Shown here piece after piece: positions 26,722 through 33,614 of a stretch of DNA of 64,000 bases. The stretch lies in contig NZ_FOQG01000002.1 in the NCBI RefSeq assembly GCF_900113685.1, forward strand, positions 149,374 through 213,373. The letters run 5' to 3'. The notes beneath the pieces were generated by a model. That model was not told the origin of the DNA. It saw only the letters and a list, made by a program, of their open reading frames with translations, and did no database searches. The position numbers and the translations under genes are program-made. Position 1 is the stretch's first letter. Every line of letters starts with the position of its first letter. The stretch comes from Nocardioides psychrotolerans. GTDB lineage: Bacteria > Actinomycetota > Actinomycetes > Propionibacteriales > Nocardioidaceae.

Positions 26722-27288
26722 TTAACGCCGCGTGGCGATGAGGGTGGAGGCGTCGGAGGCGACCATGACCTCGACGGTCGTGAAGCGCTCGTCGGTGAGC
26801 CACTGCTCGCGCAGAGTGTCGACGCGACCGGCGGAGATGGGGGGCCACACCTCGCACGGGGTGAAGTCGTCGAGAACGACGATGCCTCCCGGCTCGACCA
26901 GGTCGGCGACGGCGTCGACGCCGACCTCGCCCGGCTGACCCGAGTCGAGGAACAGCAACGAGAACGGGCCCTTGTCGAGGAGCGTGGACCAGTCGGCCGC
27001 GAGCACCTCGACCTGGGGGTCGTCGACGAAGATCTCGGCGGCCGCGGTGGCCAGCTTGGCGTTGAGCTCGGCGCTGATGATCTTCGCGTCACCACGGACG
27101 CCGGAGCGCAGCCAGGCGGTGCCGACCCCGCACCCGGTGCCGAACTCCGCCATCGTGCCCTCGCGGGTAGCGGCCAGGGTGGCCAGCAGACGGCCGGTCT
27201 CGTTGCGGCAGAAGGAGACATATCCGGCCTTGCGGGAGACGGCGAAGGCGCGGTGCACCACGTCGGGGAGGTCAGGCCGGGCGCTCAT
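26722..27288 (-). CDS. Class I SAM-dependent methyltransferase (O-methyltransferase-like)
   Basis: A 188-residue methyltransferase. The SAM-binding motif I is MAEFGTGCGVGTAWL, preceded by the helix GRLLATLAATREG; the motif SLLFLDSGQPGEVG and IVVLDDFTP match the catechol-type O-methyltransferase layout with metal-binding Asp residues. The substrate is unknown. It is monocistronic, convergent with the PknG-type operon and divergent from the leuB leader region. The ATG at 27288 gives the start MSARPDLPDVVHRAF. Confidence 0.8.
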   Translation of the reverse strand: MSARPDLPDVVHRAFAVSRKAGYVSFCRNETGRLLATLAATREGTMAEFGTGCGVGTAWLRSGVRGDAKIISAELNAKLATAAAEIFVDDPQVEVLAADWSTLLDKGPFSLLFLDSGQPGEVGVDAVADLVEPGGIVVLDDFTPCEVWPPISAGRVDTLREQWLTDERFTTVEVMVASDASTLIATRR

Positions 27289-27372
27289 GGAGCGAGTCTT
27301 TCATCATGGGACGCGTATCTCGGCATGTGGACACATCGTGAAAGGCCATGGCCGGGGGATGACGGCTGCTCC

Positions 27373-27378
27373 TAGACT
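27373..27378 (+). promoter_or_regulatory. -10 element upstream of the leuB leader peptide
   Basis: TAGACT at 27373-27378 lies 9 bp before the leader ATG; a weak TGGCCG at 27349-27354 could be the -35 at 18-bp spacing. Transcription would start at about 27385, leaving almost no 5' untranslated sequence before the leader peptide. Confidence 0.4.
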
Positions 27379-27387
27379 GACGCCATC

Positions 27388-27432
27388 ATGCGGAGCGTTT
27401 TCGTAATTATCGAACGCCGCGGCGAGGCCTAG
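27388..27432 (+). CDS. Putative Val/Ile-rich leader peptide upstream of leuB
   Basis: A 14-codon ORF, MRSVFVIIERRGEA, contains the run GTT TTC GTA ATT ATC (Val-Phe-Val-Ile-Ile). GTA and ATT are rare in this GC-rich genome, as expected for codons that sense charged tRNA. Its 3' end is part of a stem that pairs with downstream sequence (27453-27469). This is the architecture of ribosome-mediated attenuation, with branched-chain amino acids as the signal. The likely target is leuB, 360 bp downstream. The assignment is from sequence only; no intrinsic terminator with T-tract was found. Confidence 0.55.
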   Translation: MRSVFVIIERRGEA

Positions 27433-27490
27433 CAGTCACCACTGCTTACAAGAGGCCACCTCGTCGCGGTGTGCGTCGTGCGGTCTCTTG
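27417..27490 (+). promoter_or_regulatory. Mutually exclusive RNA stems in the leuB leader
   Basis: Segment 1 (27417-27430, CCGCGGCGAGGCCT) overlaps the end of the leader ORF and can pair with segment 2 (27453-27469, AGGCC..TCGTCGCGG). Segment 2 overlaps CAAGAGGCC (27449-27457), which can instead pair with GGTCTCTTG (27482-27490; 9 bp including one G-U). A ribosome stalled on the Val/Ile codons would cover segment 1 and favour the second stem. No T-run follows either stem, so the outcome could be Rho-dependent. Bases 27491-27657 show nothing else. Confidence 0.45.
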
Positions 27491-27657
27491 CCCAGTCTCT
27501 CGCTCCGCCGCAGGATCCCGATCAGCCACCGCGCGATCCGCATCCTGCTTCGGTCAGCTCCTCTCACGCGATCCGTGAGCCCGCACCCACCTGCGGCGGG
27601 GCGACGACGACCCTCTCTCTCACCTCTGCCGAGCACGAGATCCACAGGAGATCCGCC

Positions 27658-27783
27658 ATGTACGACATGTACCCCGAGTGGGGCCCGGCCCAGCACAACC
27701 CCGAGAACCCGCGCAGCCACGAGGCCGTCCAGGCGTCGCTTGACCTGCGAGACAACGGCGGCCAGCGCCCGGACGACAACTAA
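27658..27783 (+). CDS. Small protein of unknown function upstream of leuB
   Basis: A 41-residue [21 protein letters not shown] and onward, with a good AGGAG ribosome site 8 bases before the ATG at 27658. It is acidic and hydrophilic, with aromatic residues at the N-terminus (YDMYPEW) and no signal peptide. It ends 11 bp before leuB, so it is cotranscribed. The longer frame from 27469 is not favoured because codon use there is poor. I recognise no family. Confidence 0.55.
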   Translation: MYDMYPEWGPAQHNPENPRSHEAVQASLDLRDNGGQRPDDN

Positions 27784-27794
27784 CGTCTCCCTCC

Positions 27795-28880
27795 ATGACC
27801 ACCTCTGACTCCCACGCGTCCCCATCGGGGGGCACCCTCAAGCTCGCCGTCATCCCTGGCGACGGGATCGGCCAGGAGGTCACTGCCGAGGCCCTGAAGG
27901 TCCTCGAGGTGGCGGCCCCGGCCGACGTGAAGTTCGAGACGACCCGCTACGACCTCGGTGCCGAGCGTTACCTCGCGACCGGCGAGGTGCTGCCCGACTC
28001 CGTGCTCGCCGAGATCCGCGAGCACGACGCGATCCTGCTGGGGGCGGTCGGTGGCAAGCCCAACGACCCCAACCTGCCGCCGGGCATCCTCGAGCGCGGG
28101 CTGCTGCTGCGCCTGCGCTTCGAGCTCGACCACTACGTCAACCTGCGACCGTCCCGCATCTTCCCCGGTGTCGTCTCTCCCTTGGCCAACCCGGGGGACG
28201 TCGACTTCGTGGTCGTCCGAGAGGGCACCGAGGGTCCCTACACGGGCAACGGCGGCGCCCTGCGCGTCGGCACCCCGCACGAGATCGCCACCGAGGTCTC
28301 GGTCAACACCGCCTTCGGTGTCGAGCGGGTCGTGCGGGACGCGTTCTCCCGGGCGCAGCGCCGACCGCGCCAGAAGCTGACGCTGGTCCACAAGACCAAC
28401 GTGCTCGTCAATGCAGGGGCCGTGTGGTGGCGCCTGACCCAGGAGGTCGCCCGCGAGTTCCCCGAGGTCACGGTGGACTACATGCACGTCGACGCGGCGA
28501 TGATCTTCATGACGACCGACCCGTCACGCTTCGACGTGATCGTCACCGACAACCTCTTCGGTGACATCATCACCGACCTCGCAGCCGCCATCACCGGTGG
28601 CATCGGCCTGGCGGCCTCGGGCAACGTCAACCCCGACCGCACCACGCCGAGCATGTTCGAGCCCGTGCACGGCTCGGCTCCCGACATTGCAGGCCAGCAG
28701 AAGGCGGACCCGACCGCAGCGATCCTGTCGGTCAGCCTGTTGCTCGACCACCTCGGCCACACCGAGGCTGCCGCGGTCGTCGAGGCCGCGGTCATCGCCG
28801 ACCTCGCCGAGCGCGACGTCGCGACCACTCGTCGTACGGCCGAGGTAGGCGACGCGATCGCGGCCCGCGTAGGCGGCTGA
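27795..28880 (+). CDS. leuB: 3-isopropylmalate dehydrogenase
   Basis: A 361-residue NAD-dependent beta-decarboxylating dehydrogenase of leucine synthesis. Conserved parts are [20 protein letters not shown], the substrate Arg-rich loop [27 protein letters not shown], and the Mg-binding [10 protein letters not shown] and [12 protein letters not shown]. The protein is of the long actinobacterial form with a Ser/Thr-rich N-terminal extension of about 14 residues. A strong hairpin (28901-28933) separates it from ilvE. The upstream leader peptide suggests control by branched-chain amino-acid supply. Confidence 0.96.
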   Translation: MTTSDSHASPSGGTLKLAVIPGDGIGQEVTAEALKVLEVAAPADVKFETTRYDLGAERYLATGEVLPDSVLAEIREHDAILLGAVGGKPNDPNLPPGILERGLLLRLRFELDHYVNLRPSRIFPGVVSPLANPGDVDFVVVREGTEGPYTGNGGALRVGTPHEIATEVSVNTAFGVERVVRDAFSRAQRRPRQKLTLVHKTNVLVNAGAVWWRLTQEVAREFPEVTVDYMHVDAAMIFMTTDPSRFDVIVTDNLFGDIITDLAAAITGGIGLAASGNVNPDRTTPSMFEPVHGSAPDIAGQQKADPTAAILSVSLLLDHLGHTEAAAVVEAAVIADLAERDVATTRRTAEVGDAIAARVGG

Positions 28881-28900
28881 CGCCTGCCCCACCCTTCGTC

Positions 28901-28933
28901 GGACGCCGGGCACGCACTGCGTGCTCGGCGTCC
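28901..28933 (+). terminator. Hairpin terminator after leuB
   Basis: A 14-bp stem (28901-28914 with 28920-28933; one G-U pair) around loop CACTG lies 20 bp after the leuB stop. The following bases (GCCATTTCC) contain only a short T-run. It may end the leuB transcript or attenuate entry into ilvE. Confidence 0.7.
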
Positions 28934-28968
28934 GCCATTTCCGGAAAGGTCGACTAACGTTGCCTCCC

Positions 28969-30042
28969 ATGCAGATCAGCACGACCCTCTCCAGCGACCT
29001 GACCAGCGACGAGCGGCTGGCGGAGATCCTCGCCAACCCTGGATTCGGCCTCCACTTCACCGACCACATGTTCCTGGTCGAATGGACGCCGGAGACCGGC
29101 TGGGCCAACGCGCGCATCGAGCCCTACGGCCCGCTGAGCCTCGACCCGGCGACCGCCGTCCTGCACTACGCGCAGGAGATTTTCGAGGGCATGAAGGCCT
29201 ACGAGCACGCCGACGGCTCGGTGTGGTCCTTCCGCCCCGAGGAGAACGCCGCGCGCATGGTGCGCTCCAGCCAACGCCTCGCGCTGCCCGAGCTGCCCGT
29301 CGACGACTTCGTCCAGGCCGTCGACGCGCTCGTCGAGGTCGACCGGCGCTGGGTGCCGGACGCGACGGGCGAGAAGAGCCTCTACCTGCGCCCCTTCATG
29401 ATCGCGACCGAGAAGTTCCTCGGCGTGCGTCCCTCGCAGCACGTCACCTTCCTGGTGATCGCCAGCCCCGCCGGGTCCTACTTCAAGGGCGGCATCAAGC
29501 CGGTCTCCCTGTGGCTCACCGAGAACTACACCCGCGCCGGTCGCGGCGGCATGGGCGCAGCCAAGACCGGTGGCAACTACGCCAGCTCGCTGGTCGCCCA
29601 GCAGCAGGCGACCTCCCAGGGCTGTGACCAGGTCGTCTTCCTGGACGGCCAGGAAGGGACCTACGTCGAGGAGCTCGGCGGGATGAACATGTACTTCGTG
29701 TTCGACGACGGCACCATCGTCACCCCCCAGACCGGCACCATCCTCGAGGGCATCACCCGCGCGAGCGTCATCGAGCTGGCCGGCAAGCTCGGCCACCACG
29801 TCGTCGAGCGCAGGATCTCCATCGACGAGTGGCGCGACGGCGTGACCAGTGGCCGCATCACCGAGATCTTCGCCTGCGGCACGGCCGCGGTCATCACGCC
29901 CGTCGGCTCGCTGAAGTGGGACGGCGGCGAGGTTCCGGCCCCTGCCTCCACCGTGCTCACGATGCAGGTGCGTCAGGCGTTGGTCGACGTGCAGTTCGGC
30001 CGGGCCGAGGACACGTTCGGCTGGATGCACCGCATCTGCTGA
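28969..30042 (+). CDS. ilvE: Branched-chain amino-acid aminotransferase
   Basis: A 357-residue class IV PLP aminotransferase for the last step of valine, leucine and isoleucine synthesis. The start at 28969 gives MQISTTLSSDLTSDERLAEIL. Family features are EIFEGMKAYEHADGSV, YLRPFMIATEKFLG, the PLP lysine in GAAKTGGNYASSL, EELGGMNMYFVFDDG and EIFACGTAAVITPV. It follows leuB after a hairpin and is closed by a long stem at 30055-30115. Confidence 0.96.
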   Translation: MQISTTLSSDLTSDERLAEILANPGFGLHFTDHMFLVEWTPETGWANARIEPYGPLSLDPATAVLHYAQEIFEGMKAYEHADGSVWSFRPEENAARMVRSSQRLALPELPVDDFVQAVDALVEVDRRWVPDATGEKSLYLRPFMIATEKFLGVRPSQHVTFLVIASPAGSYFKGGIKPVSLWLTENYTRAGRGGMGAAKTGGNYASSLVAQQQATSQGCDQVVFLDGQEGTYVEELGGMNMYFVFDDGTIVTPQTGTILEGITRASVIELAGKLGHHVVERRISIDEWRDGVTSGRITEIFACGTAAVITPVGSLKWDGGEVPAPASTVLTMQVRQALVDVQFGRAEDTFGWMHRIC

Positions 30043-30054
30043 GGCTCCGGCGTC

Positions 30055-30115
30055 GTCGAGTGACACGGAGAGCATGTCAGGAACGCCCCTGAGCATGCTC
30101 CTTGCGTCACTCGAC
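30055..30115 (+). terminator. Long imperfect hairpin after ilvE
   Basis: GTCGAGTGAC (30055-30064) pairs with GTCACTCGAC (30106-30115), and the interior carries further pairs (GAGCATG and TCAGG types) around the tip AACGCC. There is no T-tract. It separates ilvE from the iron-binding lipoprotein gene, whose ATG is only 15 bp away. Confidence 0.65.
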
Positions 30116-30129
30116 GGACCGGCCGGGAC

Positions 30130-31197
30130 ATGCCACCCACAAGATCAAGCACTGTTGATAGGTCAACCCCCCGGCGCGCCCGCCTGGCCCTGGCCCTCGG
30201 CGCAGCCCTGCTCGCCGTGCCGCTCGCCGCCTGCGGCGCCGACCCCGAGGCCGAGCCCGACGGGAGCGCCGGCGGCGGCGAGACCGCCTCCGAGGCCTTC
30301 GAGGCGGTCACGATCGAGCATGCCTTCGGCAGCACCGAGATCGACGAGGAGCCGCTGCGGGTCGTGACGTGGGGCTGGGGGAGCAGCGACGCCGCGATCG
30401 CGCTCGGCGTCGTGCCGGTCGCGATCCCGAAGAACTCCTACGGCGCCGACGAGGAGGGCTACATGCCCTGGCAGCAGGAGGCGATCGACGCCTCCGGTGC
30501 CGAGGAGCCCACGCTGCTGACCGAGGCGGCCGAGCCGCCGCTGGAGGAGATCATCGCGGCCGAGCCCGACCTGATCCTCGCCAACTACTCGGGGATCACC
30601 GAGGCCGACTACGAGAAGCTCTCGCAGATCGCCGACACCGTCGCCTACCCCGACGAGCCCTGGTCGACGCCGTGGCGCGAGGTCATCACGACCGTCGGCG
30701 ACGCGCTGGGCAAGGCCGACGAGGCCGCGCAGCTGCTCGAGGACGTCGACGCCGAGGTGGCTGCGGCCGCCGCGGCGCACCCGGAGTTCGAGGGCAGGAC
30801 CATCGCGGCCGTCGCGATCGACCCGAACGCGTTCTACGTCTACACCCCCGCCGACCCGCGCGTGCAGTTCCTCGAGGACCTCGGCTTCACCGTCGCCGAC
30901 TCCGTCGACGAGCTCGACACGGGGGAGTCGACGTTCTACTACACGCTGTCCACCGAGGAGGTCGACAAGCTGACCTCCGACGTCCTGCTCTCCTACGTCG
31001 CCGACCAGACCGTACGCGACGACATCGCGGCCGACCCCGCGCTGCAGGCCATGCAGCAGGTCCAGGACGGAACCGTCGCCTCGGTCGTCGGGGAGTCCTA
31101 CATCTCCTCGGTCTCACCTCCGACCGCACTGTCCCTGACCTGGGGCCTCGAGACCTTCGTGGAGTCGCTCGTCCCGGCCGTCGAGGCGGCGGGCTGA
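30130..31197 (+). CDS. Iron-siderophore ABC transporter substrate-binding lipoprotein
   Basis: A 355-residue lipoprotein of the FecB/FepB cluster. The signal peptide (RRARLALALGAALLAVPLAAC) has lipobox PLAAC, followed by an acidic linker and the periplasmic-binding fold: TIEHAFGSTEIDEEPLRVVTWGW, EEIIAAEPDLILANYSGIT, and STPWREVITTVGDALGKADEA. No permease or ATPase genes are adjacent, so it is an orphan receptor that must use a transporter encoded elsewhere. I saw no DtxR-type box upstream, and the ilvE hairpin leaves little promoter room. Confidence 0.85.
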   Translation: MPPTRSSTVDRSTPRRARLALALGAALLAVPLAACGADPEAEPDGSAGGGETASEAFEAVTIEHAFGSTEIDEEPLRVVTWGWGSSDAAIALGVVPVAIPKNSYGADEEGYMPWQQEAIDASGAEEPTLLTEAAEPPLEEIIAAEPDLILANYSGITEADYEKLSQIADTVAYPDEPWSTPWREVITTVGDALGKADEAAQLLEDVDAEVAAAAAAHPEFEGRTIAAVAIDPNAFYVYTPADPRVQFLEDLGFTVADSVDELDTGESTFYYTLSTEEVDKLTSDVLLSYVADQTVRDDIAADPALQAMQQVQDGTVASVVGESYISSVSPPTALSLTWGLETFVESLVPAVEAAG

Positions 31198-31220
31198 GGC
31201 TCCTGCGGGACGCGGGCGCT

Positions 31221-31263
31221 CGTCTCCCGGCCAACCGTGCGAGGCACGCGGGACCGGGAGACG
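31221..31263 (+). terminator. Nested hairpin between the lipoprotein and kinase genes
   Basis: CGTCTCCCGG (31221-31230) pairs with CCGGGAGACG (31254-31263); inside is a second stem CGTGC/GCACG (31236-31240 with 31244-31248). No T-tract follows. It probably ends the lipoprotein transcript. Confidence 0.5.
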
Positions 31264-31296
31264 GACGGCGGCGCCCGGCGCAGGTAGATTTCGGGT

Positions 31297-33003
31297 GTGC
31301 CCGAGCTGCCGGTGTCCCCTGTCGTGCGACGGGTGGGTGACTACACGCTGCTCTCCAAGATCGGGGAGGGCGGCATGGGGGTCGTCCACCTGGCCCGCCG
31401 CGAGGGCGGCCAGCGGGTGGCGCTCAAGGTGCTCCGGCCCCACATCGTCGGTGACGACGAGGGTCGCGCCCGGTTCGCGCGCGAGATCAGCTCGCTGCAG
31501 CGGATCCGCTCGCGCTGGGTCGCCGAGATCGTCGACGCCGACCCGTGGGCGGAGGTGCCCTACGTCGCGACCCGCTACGTGCCCGGTCTCTCGCTCCACG
31601 ACCATGTCATCGAGGAGGGCGCCATCGAGGGACGCAACCTGACCTGGTTCGCCGGATGCCTGGCCGAGGGCCTGGCATCGGTCCACGAGGTCGGCGTCCT
31701 GCACCGCGACGTCAAGCCCTCCAACGTGCTGATGGAGGGCCGAACCCCGATCCTCATCGACTTCGGCCTGGCCCGGGTCGCCGACGACCCCAAGCTCACC
31801 CACACCGGGTGGCTGCTCGGGACGCCTGGCTACCTCGCGCCCGAGATCCTCTGCGGCGACGACGCCACCGCAGCCTCCGACATCCACTCCTGGGCGGCCA
31901 CCGTCGCCTACGCCGGCACCGGCAACCCGCCCTTCGGTCGCGGTCCGAGCATGGCGGTCATGGATCGCGTACGCCGTGGCGAGCACGACCTCTCCGGCCT
32001 GCCCTACGACCTGCGCCAGCTCGTCGAGGCGGCGCTGGACCCCCAGCCGTCCCAGCGCCCCGACCTCGAGTCGATCCTGGCCTGGCTGCGCCCTCAGACC
32101 ACCCAGCCGCACCCCGTCGTGCCGCCGGTGCCAACCGGCCCCGAGGACATCTTCACGATCCCGCTCGCCCTGGCCGGTGCGCAGGCTGCCGAGGCTGCGA
32201 CCGACCGGTTCACCGAGCCGCCCACCCAGCGGCTGCCCGAGGACCCGCCGACCCGTCCCTACACCGAGGTGGCGCGCGCCGAGCCGCCGCGGCCGGTCGT
32301 GGCGCCACCCGCGCCGGTCCTGAACCCCGGCCCAGCTTCCGGCCCATTCCCGGCCCCGGGCCAGCAGTGGGAGCAGGACTGGGACGAGCGGGTCGCGGCC
32401 CCGCCGCCGACCCCGCTGGTCGAGCGGCTGCGTCGCGGGACGCTCCTGCTCGGCGCCGCGGCGACCCTCGGTGCTGCTCTGACCGCCGCGCCGTGGGTGG
32501 CGTGCTCGGTGATCTTCGTGGCGGTGTGGCTGCTGCGCAGCGGTTCGCTGGCTGCGAGCGCGGCCGGCGGCCGGCGCCTGCGCCGCGGTCGCAAGTGGTA
32601 CGACGGCGCCCAGTTCCTGCTCGGCGCCCCGTGGGACCTCGTCCGCTCCATCCCCGGCACCCTGATACTGCTGCTGTGGAGCGCCGGGCTCGGTGTCGCG
32701 GGGGCCCTGGTCTGCTACGCGGTGGCTGCCAGCGTCTCGACCACGTTGTTCGTCAGCGGCCTGGTCTTCGCGGTCTCGCTGTGGTGGGGGCCCGGGGGCA
32801 CCCGCGTGCGCGGCCCGGTCTCGCGGGTCGTCGTGCCGATCTCGCGCAACATCGGTCCGTGGCTCGTCGCCGTCGTGGCCGTCGTCGCGCTCGGTGCGCT
32901 GCTGGCGCTGAGGGTGTCCGGCAGTGGCGTCAGCTGGGCGCCCGACGACCAGCGTCCCTTCGCCGGCTTCACCCCGCCGACCTCGGGCATCACCGGGCGC
33001 TGA
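31297..33003 (+). CDS. Membrane-anchored Ser/Thr protein kinase
   Basis: A 568-residue protein starting with GTG at 31297. A Hanks-type kinase domain occupies residues about 14-265: IGEGGMGVVHLA, Lys44 (VALKVL), HRDVKPSN with Asp138, DFG at 155-157 and GTPGYLAPE. A Pro-rich juxtamembrane linker (270-375) leads to three or more hydrophobic segments (about 385-413, 450-493 and 517-538). There are no PASTA repeats, so it differs from PknB. The hydrophobic region could sense the membrane or a small ligand. A TerD-family gene starts 45 bp downstream and may encode a partner or target. Confidence 0.88.
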   Translation: MPELPVSPVVRRVGDYTLLSKIGEGGMGVVHLARREGGQRVALKVLRPHIVGDDEGRARFAREISSLQRIRSRWVAEIVDADPWAEVPYVATRYVPGLSLHDHVIEEGAIEGRNLTWFAGCLAEGLASVHEVGVLHRDVKPSNVLMEGRTPILIDFGLARVADDPKLTHTGWLLGTPGYLAPEILCGDDATAASDIHSWAATVAYAGTGNPPFGRGPSMAVMDRVRRGEHDLSGLPYDLRQLVEAALDPQPSQRPDLESILAWLRPQTTQPHPVVPPVPTGPEDIFTIPLALAGAQAAEAATDRFTEPPTQRLPEDPPTRPYTEVARAEPPRPVVAPPAPVLNPGPASGPFPAPGQQWEQDWDERVAAPPPTPLVERLRRGTLLLGAAATLGAALTAAPWVACSVIFVAVWLLRSGSLAASAAGGRRLRRGRKWYDGAQFLLGAPWDLVRSIPGTLILLLWSAGLGVAGALVCYAVAASVSTTLFVSGLVFAVSLWWGPGGTRVRGPVSRVVVPISRNIGPWLVAVVAVVALGALLALRVSGSGVSWAPDDQRPFAGFTPPTSGITGR

Positions 33004-33047
33004 GCGCCTCTGTACCGTCGGGAGCACCACTGAGCGGGAGGACCGAC

Positions 33048-33614
33048 GTGATCGAGCTGAGCGAGGGCCAGGAGCTGGCCCTGACGACCGAGGACGGGCG
33101 GCCGCGCACCCTGCTGCGGCTGGGCCTGGGGTGGGACAAGGTGCCGTCGGCCGGTGCGATGGGCACCGGGGCGCCCGACATCGACCTGGACGCCTCGGCG
33201 GTCCAGTTCATGGGCGAGCAGCTCTTCGACCTGGCGTTCTACAACAACCTCCAGACCCGCGACGGCTCGACGACGCACCTGGGGGACAACAAGACCGGCA
33301 GTGGCGACGGTGACGACGAGACCATGACCGTCGACCTGGCGAAGGTCTACGCCAAGGTCGACACGATCGTCTTCCTGGTCAGCAGCTATCAGGGTCACAG
33401 CCTGACCTGGGTCGACCGTGCCTACGTGCGACTGCTGGACACCGACGAGGTCGAGATCGCTCGTTTCCGGATCACCGCGGGCGTCGACGAGACCGGGCTG
33501 GTCATGGCCTCGCTGGTGCGCTCGGGTGATCACTGGGTGCTCCGCGCGATCGGCGACGGCATCGCCGTCCGGAAGCCGACCGACTCACTCGCCGCGCTGA
33601 CGCCCTACCTCTGA
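33048..33614 (+). CDS. TerD family calcium-binding stress protein
   Basis: A 188-residue TerD-domain protein starting with GTG at 33048, 6-7 bases after GGGAGG. Diagnostic segments are LRLGLGWDK, the calcium-binding DIDLDASAVQF, FYNNLQTRDGSTTHLGDN followed by GDGDDETMTVDL, and IVFLVSSYQGHSLTWVDRAYVRLLD. TerD proteins occur in stress and phage-related signalling modules with TelA proteins; a TelA gene lies in the PknG-type operon of this window. Here TerD pairs with a membrane kinase. Its end overlaps the convergent GH92 gene by 10 bp. Confidence 0.92.
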   Translation: MIELSEGQELALTTEDGRPRTLLRLGLGWDKVPSAGAMGTGAPDIDLDASAVQFMGEQLFDLAFYNNLQTRDGSTTHLGDNKTGSGDGDDETMTVDLAKVYAKVDTIVFLVSSYQGHSLTWVDRAYVRLLDTDEVEIARFRITAGVDETGLVMASLVRSGDHWVLRAIGDGIAVRKPTDSLAALTPYL

